A DNA stretch of 20,972 nt from Chloroflexota bacterium (GCA_021812735.1 JAKAMV010000066.1:1-20972), one strand, 5' to 3'. Positions 6,223 through 12,405 are shown, counted from the first letter of the stretch. Numbers and translations: made by a program. Notes: generated from the letters alone by a model not told the origin.

Positions 6223-6443
6223 ACCTCCGCTGCGCGCTGGGCCTGCACGACTTCCGGTGGCCGCCGCATCACTTCTGGCCGGGCGACCTGTGGGTCGACG
6301 TTCGCGTCGAGTGTCCGCGTTGTGGCGCCCGTCGGGTCGCGCATTGTCATCCCGACCAGCATTGGAAGGAGCGGCATCCCGACAAAGGCGATCCCCTGCC
6401 GCCGACGCGCCCGAATCCATCGAAGCGGGAGCTGATGCCGTGA
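6219..6443 (+). CDS. small zinc-ribbon-like protein
   Basis: A 74-residue product starting at the ATG overlapping the previous stop. It opens MNLRCALGLHDFRWP, and CPRCGARRVAHCH (about residues 33-45) supplies two or three Cys and several His ligands. The pattern 'C-x-G-x-H-x-x-x-W ... C-x-x-C-G' is common in small phage proteins that look like zinc ribbons. It is the last rightward gene before the convergent minus-strand pair. Confidence 0.65.
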   Translation: MNLRCALGLHDFRWPPHHFWPGDLWVDVRVECPRCGARRVAHCHPDQHWKERHPDKGDPLPPTRPNPSKRELMP

Positions 6444-6478
6444 GGCGCTTCGCCCTGCTCTTCGCTGCGGAGTCCGCC

Positions 6479-6889
6479 CTACGCCTTCCGCGGCCTGCCG
6501 GTCGGCCGCGGCTTCTCCAGCCATGCCTCAACATCCGACCAGCGCCACACCGGACCCATTGCGAGGTCGACGATCGGCGTCGGAAAGTCGGCGTGACGAG
6601 CGCGCCACGCATCGACGGTGTTGGGCGCGACCCCCGCCGCCACGGCGATCTCGACGCGCCCGACGAGCTCGGGCACATTTTCTCCGGCGAGCCAACGCGC
6701 CGCAGCGCCGCGCGTGGCGAAGACTGGTGCGCCAGCATTGACCACGGGCTCTGCGACGGCCTGATTACGGACGCTGACAGCCGCCCAACCCTGCCCGAAC
6801 GCGCCCCAGTCGCCTCTCTCTACGGTCCCCACCTCGCGCCCATCGACACTGACACGGGCATACCCAGCCGTGATTGTCTCGATCTGCAT
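6479..6889 (-). CDS. HTH DNA-binding protein (AlpA/excisionase-like)
   Basis: A 136-residue protein on the minus strand. Residues 74-125 read as a MerR/AlpA-type winged helix (LVGRVEIAVAAGVAPNTV, DAWRARHADFPTPI, WRWSDVEAWL), the set seen in AlpA-like regulators and recombination directionality factors. Residues 1-70 (YARVSVDGREVG, GWAAVSV) form a separate small domain I cannot name. The start has AAAGGA upstream. It lies 12 nt downstream of the other minus-strand gene and is probably in one transcript with it from the palindrome-bearing promoter near 7130. It is a candidate regulator of lysogeny, possibly autoregulating, but no classical CI-type repressor signature is present. Confidence 0.7.
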   Translation of the reverse strand: MQIETITAGYARVSVDGREVGTVERGDWGAFGQGWAAVSVRNQAVAEPVVNAGAPVFATRGAAARWLAGENVPELVGRVEIAVAAGVAPNTVDAWRARHADFPTPIVDLAMGPVWRWSDVEAWLEKPRPTGRPRKA

Positions 6890-6901
6890 TTCTCATTCCT
6901 T

Positions 6902-7075
6902 TCAGCGCGCGTAGGCGTTGTACTCGCGGCCGGCCTTCAGCGCGTCGATGATCTGGGACGCCTCGGCCTTCGTCATGCCCCCCGTCGTCTGACGGCGGGT
7001 GAGACCGGGCACCTGGCTCAGGAACCGCACGCCTGCCAGCGCCAGGATGTAGCTGATCTGCTTCTCGGTCGCCAT
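6902..7075 (-). CDS. small DUF3072-like protein
   Basis: A 57-residue protein, start chosen at ATG 7075 because GGAAGGG lies just upstream; the frame stays open to 7204 but without a better start. The pattern MATEKQISYILALAG, then MTKAEASQIIDALKAG, resembles the short helical DUF3072-type module (K-Q-x-x-Y-L-x-x-L ... T-K-x-E-A-S-x-x-I-x-x-L) found in phages and actinobacteria, often near DNA-binding proteins. Function unknown. It is the first gene of the leftward pair. Confidence 0.65.
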   Translation of the reverse strand: MATEKQISYILALAGVRFLSQVPGLTRRQTTGGMTKAEASQIIDALKAGREYNAYAR

Positions 7076-7114
7076 CTTGGTCCCTTCCTCTCGCTCTCTC
7101 AATCTGATGGGCGC

Positions 7115-7143
7115 AGTCTGACACATTCCATGGCATTTGTCAA
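7115..7143 (-). promoter_or_regulatory. leftward promoter for the minus-strand gene pair
   Basis: Read on the minus strand, a perfect TTGACA (7143-7138) is followed after 17 bp by CAGACT (7120-7115), preceded by TG one base upstream as in an extended -10. The -10 is a weak match (3 of 6). The first minus-strand start codon is 40 nt downstream. The region is noticeably richer in A and T than its surroundings. Confidence 0.5.
7119..7142. promoter_or_regulatory. 24-bp imperfect palindrome, candidate operator
   Basis: The half-sites TGACA (7119-7123) and TGTCA (7138-7142) flank a centre CCATGG at 7128-7133. Twenty of 24 positions are symmetric. It fills the space between the -35 and -10 of the leftward promoter, so a dimer bound here would block transcription. 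The natural candidates to bind are the minus-strand HTH protein or a repressor outside the window. Confidence 0.55.
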
Positions 7144-7212
7144 TCCCTCTCGCACACTTTGGATGCCCTCTTTCGCGGCGATTTTTACGGATGTTCACCC
7201 GCATGACCGGCC

Positions 7213-7533
7213 ATGGGCGTCATGAAGCGCCTTGCCCTGCTCGCGTTCGTCGCTCTCCATCGCCGCGAGCCGGACCGCGCCACGGCGATCTGGCGACGGA
7301 GCGATGGGGACCCGAAGCTCTCGGCGTCGCTCGATCGCGGCATCCGACAGTGCGCCGAGGGCCAGGTCGCGCCGTTCGACGACCCGCTCGACAGCGACGA
7401 CGCGATCGAGCCACTCGACCGGCGCCTCGTCGAGCTGCTCGCCGAGCCGATCCCGTGGTCGGACGAGGAGCAGGCGGCGCTCACCGAGCGCGTGCTTCGG
7501 GCGCAGCGCGTGCGGAAGTCGAGGGCGTCATGA
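7213..7533 (+). CDS. hypothetical protein, first gene right of divergent promoter region
   Basis: A 106-residue product. ATG 7213 and ATG 7222 are both possible, and neither has a clear ribosome site. The acidic middle (SLDRGIRQCAEGQVAPFDDPLDSDD) and the basic helical end (EERVLRAQRVRKSR-like, after PWSDEEQAAL) faintly recall antitoxin tails, but no toxin partner is evident, so this is not claimed. The stop overlaps the next ATG, which supports the frame. Confidence 0.5.
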   Translation: MGVMKRLALLAFVALHRREPDRATAIWRRSDGDPKLSASLDRGIRQCAEGQVAPFDDPLDSDDAIEPLDRRLVELLAEPIPWSDEEQAALTERVLRAQRVRKSRAS

Positions 7534-7886
7534 GCCACGTGGAACCGCGGATGAGCGAACCCGAGATGGACGCCGACGGCTACCCGACCGAGGCGACCCT
7601 GGCAGCCGTGCGCGAGTGGGTGATCTCCGGCTTCGCCGCCTGTGACGCGCTGCTGCGCTTCGTGCAGCGAGCATGGAACTGGCCCGACCTGTTCGTCCGC
7701 CTCGCCTACCGCAAGCGTCCGTGGCGGGGCGGCCAACTGAACCGCCGCTGGCTGGTCAGCACGGGGGGCTGGTCGGGCAACGAGTCCCTGATCGGCGCCC
7801 TCGAGGACAACACCCTGTTCTGGCTGCTCTGCTGGGAGAAGTCCGAGCGCGGCGGCCATTACGAGTTTCGGGTGCCGGAGCCATGA
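7530..7886 (+). CDS. hypothetical phage protein, Trp-rich
   Basis: A 118-residue product starting at ATG 7530 in an ATGA overlap (other Met codons lie at residues 8 and 12). It has a helical region (ATLAAVREWVISGFAACDALLRFVQRAW) and then many aromatics (WNWPDLFVRLAYRKRPW, RRWLVSTGGWSGNE, NTLFWLLCWEKSERGG). The WSGNE/ALEDNTLFW portion, followed by Y-E-F, resembles conserved phage orphan proteins, but I cannot name a family. It is located in the excisionase-integrase operon. Confidence 0.6.
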   Translation: MSHVEPRMSEPEMDADGYPTEATLAAVREWVISGFAACDALLRFVQRAWNWPDLFVRLAYRKRPWRGGQLNRRWLVSTGGWSGNESLIGALEDNTLFWLLCWEKSERGGHYEFRVPEP

Positions 7887-8107
7887 GCCCGCTTCGCGGC
7901 ATGCGTCCCTATCGCCCCGACTACCTGCCCTGCGCCGCCTGCGGCCAGCCGATCCGGGGCGAGGCGCGCATGGTCGGGCGCGAGGTGTACCACCTGCTCT
8001 GCGTCCCCCACGGCGAGCCGTCGCCCGAGCTCGCGGAGCGCATCGCGCGCCGGAGGGCGATGGCTGCGAAACGTGCCGCGCGGCATGAGGCGCCGAGGCG
8101 GGGATGA
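7883..8107 (+). CDS. small zinc-finger-like protein
   Basis: A 74-residue product with CAACGQPIRGEARMVGREVYHLLCVPH (given here in two parts: CAACG near residue 17 and YHLLCVPH near 36), a CxxC...H-x-x-C arrangement like a half LIM/treble-clef knuckle. The C-terminus is Arg/Ala-rich and probably helical. ATG overlaps the previous stop, and the stop overlaps the excisionase ATG. Confidence 0.65.
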   Translation: MSPLRGMRPYRPDYLPCAACGQPIRGEARMVGREVYHLLCVPHGEPSPELAERIARRRAMAAKRAARHEAPRRG

Positions 8108-8310
8108 GTGCCGTCGTCGAGCTGCTGACGAAGTCGCAGGCCGCCGAGCGCCTCGCGGTGTCCGTCCGCACGCTCGAGCGCCTCATCTCGACCGGCCAGA
8201 TCCGCGTGCTGCACATCGGGCAGCCCGGCAGTCGCAAGCCCGCGACGCGGATCAAGACGTCCGAACTTGCCGCGTACATCGCACATCTCGAAGGCCGGCG
8301 GGTAGCATGA
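8104..8310 (+). CDS. xis: excisionase / MerR-like HTH_17 protein
   Basis: A 68-residue protein that is almost entirely one winged-helix domain: LLTKSQAAERLAVSVRTLER (recognition helix region), then ISTGQIRVLHIG (wing) and ATRIKTSELAAYIAHLE. This is the standard DNA-binding excise domain. Its position immediately before the integrase, with a 4-nt ATGA overlap, fits a recombination directionality factor that bends attP DNA during excision. The same domain is also used by small regulators, so excisionase is assigned by context. Confidence 0.8.
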   Translation: MSAVVELLTKSQAAERLAVSVRTLERLISTGQIRVLHIGQPGSRKPATRIKTSELAAYIAHLEGRRVA

Positions 8311-9419
8311 AGCCCCGGAGGTGGGTGATGGCGGCGAGGCGGCGCCAGCATCGCGGCGAGGGATCGGTCTACTACTCGCGTTCGCAGCGCCAGTGGATCG
8401 TCCTGTACCCGCTCGGGATGCGGGACGGGCACCGGCGGCGGATCAAGCGCCGCTGCGCGTCCGAGGACGCCGCGAACCACGAACTCGACGTCCTGCGCCG
8501 GACCTACGGCGCCGGTGGCGACCCGGCGACCATGACGCTCGACACCTACCTCCAGGCCTGGCTCGCTTCCTACGGCCCGTCCGTTCGCGCCCGGACCCGG
8601 ATCAGCTACGAGGGCCATGTCCGGCTGCACATCAGCCCGCTGCTCGGCGGCATCGTCGTCGCGAAGCTGCGGCCGCGCGACGTCGAGCGCCTCGTCGCCG
8701 AGCGCCTGCAGGCCGGCTGCTCGCCATCGACCGTCCACCGCATCATCTCGACGCTGCACAACGCGCTCGAGCAGGCGAAGGACCGGCGGGCGATCCTCGA
8801 CAATCCCGCCGACGGAGTGCGGCTGCCGAAGGTCGAGCGCGACCCGATCGTGCCGATGTCGCGCGCCGATCGCGACGCGATCCTGGCGGCCGTCAAGGGC
8901 GAGTGGTTGGAGCCGATCGTGCGCCTGCTGCTCGGGACCGGGATGCGGCTGGGCGAGGCATGCGGGCTCGACCAGGGCGACGTCGATCTCGTCCGCAGGT
9001 TCGCCCGGGTCCGCGTGTCCAAGACGCTCGTGCGCTCGGTGCCGGTCAGCGACGACGCGATCGCCGGCATCCGCCAGGCCATCGCCCGGGCCCCGCGCGT
9101 CGGGAGGGACGAGCCGCTGTTCTTCGGGCCCCGCCGCACCCGCGCCGGCCACTTCGCACGGCTCCAGACGTCGTCGGTCTCGCACGCCCTGCCGGAGATC
9201 CTCGAAGCGAAGCAGCAGCCCCGCCTGCACCCGCACCTGCTGCGCCACGGCGCCGCCACGCTGATGCTCGCAGCCGGCGTCCACGAGCGGACCATCGGCG
9301 CGCAGCTCGGGCACCGCTCGCGCGCCTCGACGCGGATCTACGAGCACGTCGTGCCGGAACTCCAGCGCGACGCCGTCTCGACCCTCGACATGCCGATCGC
9401 GAAGGAGGACGCAGGATGA
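8307..9419 (+). CDS. int: tyrosine integrase
   Basis: A 370-residue phage integrase from the ATG overlapping the excisionase stop. An N-terminal AP2-like arm-binding region (about residues 12-70: RGEGSVYYSRSQRQWIV) is followed by a SAM-like core-binding domain (about 78-170: TLDTYLQAWLASYGPSVR...) and the catalytic domain. Catalytic residues in order are R214 (GTGMRLGEA), K239 (SKTLVRS), H310 and R313 (HPHLLRHG), H336 (LGHRS) and Y345 (TRIYEHV), all present. It would recombine attP at 9954-10141 with a host tRNA-His gene. The 12-bp tandem repeats on both sides of the core are likely targets of its N-terminal domain. No damage is seen. Confidence 0.96.
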   Translation: MKPRRWVMAARRRQHRGEGSVYYSRSQRQWIVLYPLGMRDGHRRRIKRRCASEDAANHELDVLRRTYGAGGDPATMTLDTYLQAWLASYGPSVRARTRISYEGHVRLHISPLLGGIVVAKLRPRDVERLVAERLQAGCSPSTVHRIISTLHNALEQAKDRRAILDNPADGVRLPKVERDPIVPMSRADRDAILAAVKGEWLEPIVRLLLGTGMRLGEACGLDQGDVDLVRRFARVRVSKTLVRSVPVSDDAIAGIRQAIARAPRVGRDEPLFFGPRRTRAGHFARLQTSSVSHALPEILEAKQQPRLHPHLLRHGAATLMLAAGVHERTIGAQLGHRSRASTRIYEHVVPELQRDAVSTLDMPIAKEDAG

Positions 9420-9913
9420 GCGACGCGCAGGATATGGCCGACCCTCCGCACGGACCCGATTGTCCGACGGACGAAGCCGCCCACATTGCATGGATCGAAG
9501 CCGGGTACACGCTGGCGAAGTGGTGGAAGGCCGGCGACCCAAAGGCGAAGGAGCAAGAGAACGAAGGCGAGGTCCGCAAGATGCTGGCTCGCTGGCAAGC
9601 GCACGGGATCGTCGTCGCGTCCGACTCCCTCGACGCCGCGTGGCCCGAGGCTGAGGCGGCGCTGCCGGAGGGGTGGACGCTGGAGATCCGGCAGGTGCGC
9701 GAGTTCCGCGTGCTGCGCCCCTACAACGTCGTCACGGGGCAGCCGGGAGAGACGATAGAGGCCCTGATCGGGTATTCGGCTACCGCCACGAACTTGCGGA
9801 CGCCTGATGACGGCTCGATGGGCGGCGGCCAGTACCAGACGGTGGGCGCGATGGCCGACACTCCCGTCGCCGCCCTCCGCGCGCTAGTCGCGAAGCTCCG
9901 CGAGCGCGCGTAA
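9416..9913 (+). CDS. unknown cargo-type ORF between int and attP
   Basis: A 165-residue product, ATG overlapping the integrase stop. It has an acidic start (DMADPPHGPDCPTDEAAHIAWIEAG), a charged helix (AGDPKAKEQENEGEVRKMLARW) and a beta-rich second half (TLEIRQVREFRVLRPYNVV, SATATNLRTPDDG). No family is recognised. Its position means it sits at the extreme end of the integrated prophage, where expressed cargo genes are often found, but a cargo role is only inference. Confidence 0.65.
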   Translation: MSDAQDMADPPHGPDCPTDEAAHIAWIEAGYTLAKWWKAGDPKAKEQENEGEVRKMLARWQAHGIVVASDSLDAAWPEAEAALPEGWTLEIRQVREFRVLRPYNVVTGQPGETIEALIGYSATATNLRTPDDGSMGGGQYQTVGAMADTPVAALRALVAKLRERA

Positions 9914-9953
9914 CCCATGCCGCCGACCCCTCCCCGGTCCGTCTCGCGGTGCA

Positions 9954-9977
9954 ATCGGCGTCCAGTTAGGCGTCCAA
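9954..9977 (+). repeat. left arm-type integrase sites (two tandem 12-mers)
   Basis: ATCGGCGTCCAG (9954-9965) is followed directly by TTAGGCGTCCAA (9966-9977), sharing GGCGTCCA with the same 12-nt period. Their 26-bp distance from the core and their identity with the right-arm copies support integrase arm binding. Confidence 0.7.
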
Positions 9978-10002
9978 CGGCGCCGATTCACGCACGAAAC
10001 GA

Positions 10003-10052
10003 TCGGATTGTGGATCCGACGGTTGCGGGTTCAAGTCCCGCAGGCCACCCCA
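10003..10052 (+). tRNA. 3' half of tRNA-His(GTG), attP core (not a functional gene)
   Basis: The sequence folds as an anticodon arm (TCGGA 10003-10007 with TCCGA 10015-10019, anticodon GTG at 10010-10012), a 5-nt variable loop, a T arm (GCGGG 10025-10029 with CCCGC 10037-10041, loop TTCAAGT), the acceptor 3' strand AGGCCAC (10042-10048), discriminator C at 10049, and an encoded CCA at 10050-10052. C at position 73 is diagnostic of tRNA-His. The D arm and 5' acceptor strand are absent upstream. Integration at the host gene would leave an intact tRNA because the phage supplies this 3' end. Confidence 0.85.
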
Positions 10053-10066
10053 CTTCCCCGATCAAT

Positions 10067-10082
10067 GTGAACGACTGTTCAC
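10067..10082. promoter_or_regulatory. GAAC-N4-GTTC palindrome, possible LexA-type operator
   Basis: GTGAAC-GACT-GTTCAC has 6-bp perfect arms around a 4-bp centre. The core GAACN4GTTC is the Gram-positive LexA (SOS) box form. It lies between the attP core and the right arm sites, so an excisionase or other accessory protein site is the alternative. No promoter elements are clear around it. Confidence 0.4.
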
Positions 10083-10108
10083 GCCCGATTCCGCCTCGTC
10101 GCGACACG

Positions 10109-10141
10109 ATCGGCGTCCAGATCGGCGTCCAGCTGGACGCC
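10109..10141 (+). repeat. right arm-type integrase sites (two tandem 12-mers plus inverted copy)
   Basis: ATCGGCGTCCAG is repeated perfectly at 10109-10120 and 10121-10132, identical to the left-arm copy at 9954. It is followed at once by the inverted partial copy CTGGACGCC (10133-10141). Five related sites around one core are strong evidence for a specific protein-DNA complex. Confidence 0.75.
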
Positions 10142-10158
10142 TGTATCGACGGCCATCG

Positions 10159-10407
10159 ATGGCCGGCCCGGTGCTCCTGATGGCTCTGCCTCCTGCTCCC
10201 CGGGAGGCAATGCCACCCCTTACGCTGCGCGACCTCGACGTGCTGCGGACGTGGGCGCGGACCGGGTCTGAGGCGGAAGCCGCGCATCAGCTCGGCGTGT
10301 CACGGCGCACGGTCGCGCGCCACCTCGAACGCTGCCGGCGCGAGTGCAAGGTGCAGGCCACAGTCCAGGCGCTGTGGATCCTGTTCGGGGACGACCGCGC
10401 CGCGTAG
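10159..10407 (+). CDS. LuxR/sigma-type HTH regulator, small
   Basis: An 82-residue frame whose last 60 residues form an HTH of the LuxR/GerE kind: LTLRDLDVLRTWARTGSEAE, then AHQLGVSRRTVARHLERC. No receiver or ligand domain is attached. The true start is uncertain. ATG 10159 has no ribosome site. ATG 10210 has GGGAGG but only 2 nt away, and would give a protein that begins just before the HTH domain. It is the first gene right of attP and precedes the lysis and packaging genes, so control of late expression is a reasonable guess. Confidence 0.65.
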   Translation: MAGPVLLMALPPAPREAMPPLTLRDLDVLRTWARTGSEAEAAHQLGVSRRTVARHLERCRRECKVQATVQALWILFGDDRAA

Positions 10408-10577
10408 GACTTGCGTTCCCCTCTCGTCCGCCATTCGGCACGTCACAAAATGAGAACTACCCACTCGACCGGGTAGGTGCTCACGCTGTCAGGCGTGGTC
10501 CTCTCGTCCGCCACGCTTCTCCCTCCCCTGCGATCGGCGCCCGCTCCCCGCCAGGGCGGGCGCCACTTCATGGGCCG
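10408..10577 (+). other. structured 170-nt intergenic region with three hairpins and a direct repeat
   Basis: No convincing gene is present. Hairpin 1 is CTACCC/GGGTAG (10457-10476). Hairpin 2 is AGGCGTGG/CCACGCTT (10491-10518, one G-T pair). Hairpin 3 is GGCGCCCGC/GCGGGCGCC (10536-10564), ending 13 nt before the next start codon. CCTCTCGTCCGCCA occurs twice (10420-10433 and 10500-10513), the second copy largely in the loop of hairpin 2. No T-run follows hairpin 3, so it is not a standard terminator. Confidence 0.55.
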
Positions 10578-10871
10578 ATGACGGAGCAGCGGCAATGGGA
10601 TGGGGATGACGTGCCAGCCGTCACGGTCCGTCAGATGGTCCTCGACGACCACGGCCGCCTCGTCGTCGTCGAGAGGTTCGTCGCGCGCGCCGAACCCGCC
10701 CTGTTCGACCCGCGCGATGGCGTCGTGCCGCGCATGCAGCTCGTCGAGGATCGTCAGGAGCGCATCGACGCGATGGTCAGCCTCGTGCGCTGGACCCTCG
10801 GCTTCGCCGGTCTCGGTGTCGCGCTCGCCGTGCTCGACATCCTGGGCCAGGCGGCCGGACTGCTGAAATGA
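10578..10871 (+). CDS. membrane protein with coiled coil, holin-associated type
   Basis: A 97-residue product. The N-terminal two-thirds is soluble (VTVRQMVLDDHGRLVVVERF) with a short amphipathic stretch MQLVEDRQERIDAMVSLV, and one hydrophobic span lies near residues 69-95 (WTLGFAGLGVALAVLDIL). This 'coiled coil then single TM' shape is seen in phage accessory lysis proteins, and the gene lies a short way before the endolysin. There is no clear ribosome site: the start follows a strong hairpin by 13 nt. It is coupled to the next tiny gene by ATGA. Confidence 0.6.
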   Translation: MTEQRQWDGDDVPAVTVRQMVLDDHGRLVVVERFVARAEPALFDPRDGVVPRMQLVEDRQERIDAMVSLVRWTLGFAGLGVALAVLDILGQAAGLLK

Positions 10872-10960
10872 CGCGCGACGACTTCGGCACGCTCTGCGCG
10901 CTCGGCCTGCTCCTCGTCGTGCTGCTCTCGTTGCTCGGGGGGTCGGCGCAGTGGGACTGA
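10868..10960 (+). CDS. 30-residue membrane peptide
   Basis: Thirty codons from the ATG overlapping the previous stop: MTRDDFGTLCALGLLLVVLL, then SLLGGSAQWD. Acidic and basic residues at the start are followed by a hydrophobic stretch of about 16 residues. The next gene starts at GTG 10951, inside its last codons. The combination of coupling and a membrane segment makes it credible, and it could be a lysis accessory peptide. Confidence 0.5.
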   Translation: MTRDDFGTLCALGLLLVVLLSLLGGSAQWD

Positions 10961-11298
10961 AGTCGAGCTTCGACATGCTCCCGCGCTCGTTCGAGCAGTA
11001 CCGGCAATGCTGCAACTCCCGGCTCGACCTCGAGCACCTGCCGTCCTGTCCGACGCAGGTCCGGCTCGACTGCTCGCGTCACGTCCCGCCGATCGGCTGG
11101 CGCGAGTGCCGCCTCTGCGAGGACGAGGGCACGACGTGCCGCTGGCACCCCTGCGAGACGTGCGGCCAGCCGGTCGAGCGCGTCCAGACCCGCTTCTGGC
11201 CCGTGAAGCGCTACCAGCACGGCGCCGGCGAGGCGCGCTCGCACATCGCCGAGCCCGCCACCGGTGCCGCATTCGACGCACAGGGGGAACGGCTGTGA
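10951..11298 (+). CDS. Cys/His-rich putative zinc-binding protein
   Basis: A 115-residue product from GTG 10951, which has GGGGGG about 8 nt upstream; ATG 10975 is an alternative. It contains CCNSR, SCPTQ, DCSRHVPP, CRLCEDEGTTCRWHPCETCG, then QTRFWPVKRYQHG. At least nine Cys and several His residues suggest two metal sites. I do not recognise a family. It lies in the run leading to the endolysin and overlaps both neighbours. Confidence 0.6.
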   Translation: MGLKSSFDMLPRSFEQYRQCCNSRLDLEHLPSCPTQVRLDCSRHVPPIGWRECRLCEDEGTTCRWHPCETCGQPVERVQTRFWPVKRYQHGAGEARSHIAEPATGAAFDAQGERL

Positions 11299-11522
11299 AG
11301 AGCCAGGGCTACGTCCGTGTCCGCGTCAACGGGAAGTGGCACGACGACGAGGGCAGGACCCGCGCCGACTCGAAGATCGAGTGGCACGTCACCGAGTGCG
11401 GCCTGCGCTTGGGCGAGCCCGGCGCGCCCGACGCGCCGTGGTTCAGCCGCCAGGAAGCGATCCCGCCCACCGCCGCGCGCTGCGGGACCTGCATCCGGCT
11501 CGAGGAGTTCCACGAGCGATGA
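11295..11522 (+). CDS. small Cys-containing hypothetical protein
   Basis: A 75-residue product from the GTG overlapping the previous stop. The N-terminus is beta-like (YVRVRVNGKWHDDEGRT), with WHVTECGLRLGEPG and CGTCIRLEEFHE at the end; a CxxC plus an upstream C and H could bind zinc. Similar short proteins (W-H-x-x-x-C-G ... C-x-x-C) occur in actinophages without known function. The stop overlaps the endolysin ATG. Confidence 0.6.
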   Translation: MKSQGYVRVRVNGKWHDDEGRTRADSKIEWHVTECGLRLGEPGAPDAPWFSRQEAIPPTAARCGTCIRLEEFHER

Positions 11523-12388
11523 TCGAGGGCTTCGACGTTTCGACCTGGCAGGCCGCGCTCCCTCACGCGGAAGGGTGTGCGTTCGCCTTCGCCCGGGCGA
11601 CCTACGGCTCATCGCCCGATGTGCGTTACGCGCAGCATGCCGCCGCGATCCGTCAGGCGGGCCTCGTCCTGGGCGCCTACGCCTTCGGGATCAGCGGGAG
11701 GACGATCCCGGTCGCCGATCAGGCGCGGGTCTTCCTCGAAGTGGCGGCCGAGGCCGACCTGCTCGCGCTCGATCTCGAGGCCGAGCAGGGCAGGGTGCCG
11801 ATGAGCGTGACCGAGGCGCGCGCGTTCATCGCCGCCATCCATGCCGCCGGCCGCAAGATCGGGCTCTACCACTCCGCCTCCGGCTTCCCGGCCGACGCGT
11901 GCGGGGCCGACTGGCGCTGGGTCGCCGCATGGGGCGAGACGCCGCCGGCCATCGCCTGGACCTTCTGGCAGTACAGCGCGAGCCCGTTCGATCGCGATCG
12001 CTTCGCCGGCGACCTCGCCGCGCTGCGAGCGCTCGCAGGAGGGAGCGACGACATGCACTTCATCGCCGCCGTGGGGGGCCTGACCAGCTCGCGCCGGCTT
12101 CGCGTCCCCGCCGGCACGTTCATCAGCGGGCTCGACGGGCAGCCGCTGGCCGGGCCGCTGAAGGCCGCCGCGGACCTCGTGTTCGTCGGCAACGGCGACG
12201 CCCACTCCGACCAGCGGGTCGTCCTGGTCAGCACGGGCAACCCCTACGCCGACAAGGTCGTCCGTCCGACGCTCGGCATGGTCTCGGACGGCGAGATCGT
12301 CGACGCGCCGTCGACCTCCTCGGACTCGGCGGGTCACGCGGTCGAGTTGCGCGTGGACGGCGTGGTGAAGGCCGCCGTCCGGATCTAG
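11519..12388 (+). CDS. endolysin, glycoside hydrolase family 25 muramidase
   Basis: A 289-residue endolysin expected to cut MurNAc-GlcNAc bonds in the host wall at lysis. Residues 1-175 are a GH25 barrel: FDVSTWQ (D6), FAFARATYG, LLALDLE (D85 and E87, the catalytic acid region), KIGLYHSASGF, WRWVAAWG, and FWQYS followed by DRDRFAGD. No signal peptide is visible, so it depends on the holin encoded just downstream. Residues about 180-289 (VGGLTSSRRLRVPAGTF, DLVFVGNGDAHSDQRVV, and onward) form a beta-rich extra domain that I cannot assign, perhaps wall-binding. It is coupled to the upstream gene by ATGA. Confidence 0.9.
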   Translation: MIEGFDVSTWQAALPHAEGCAFAFARATYGSSPDVRYAQHAAAIRQAGLVLGAYAFGISGRTIPVADQARVFLEVAAEADLLALDLEAEQGRVPMSVTEARAFIAAIHAAGRKIGLYHSASGFPADACGADWRWVAAWGETPPAIAWTFWQYSASPFDRDRFAGDLAALRALAGGSDDMHFIAAVGGLTSSRRLRVPAGTFISGLDGQPLAGPLKAAADLVFVGNGDAHSDQRVVLVSTGNPYADKVVRPTLGMVSDGEIVDAPSTSSDSAGHAVELRVDGVVKAAVRI

Positions 12389-12405
12389 AGGGAAGGAGAA
12401 CGACA

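Larger units (their letters stand above)
9954..10141 (+). other. attP: attP attachment site region
   Basis: The region between the last gene of the integration module and the HTH gene has a core made of the 3' half of a tRNA-His gene (10003-10052), one pair of tandem 12-bp repeats to the left and another pair to the right with an inverted partial copy. Core plus arm sites next to int is the textbook attP design. Phage genes continue on both sides, so this is attP rather than attL or attR. Confidence 0.85.

Noticed and set aside
6257..7225. 322-codon plus-strand frame opposite the two minus-strand genes
   Set aside because: The minus-strand genes have ribosome sites, an HTH and a promoter; the plus frame has none.
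7213..7533. Toxin-antitoxin pair with the next gene
   Set aside because: Only a faint resemblance in one acidic segment; no toxin motif in the neighbour.
7185..9542. 785-codon minus-strand open frame antisense to the excisionase-integrase region
   Set aside because: It is a shadow of high third-position GC in the real plus-strand genes. The product is low-complexity (Arg, Ala, Pro, His) with no domain, and it lies across strongly supported int.
9980..10052. Complete, functional tRNA-His gene
   Set aside because: No D arm or 5' acceptor strand upstream of 10003; only the 3' half is present.
9917..10180. 87-codon frame across the attP region
   Set aside because: It runs through the tRNA core and arm repeats, has no ribosome site, and has no protein-like features.
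10536..10564. Rho-independent terminator
   Set aside because: Strong GC stem but no following T-run and a gene starts 13 nt later.
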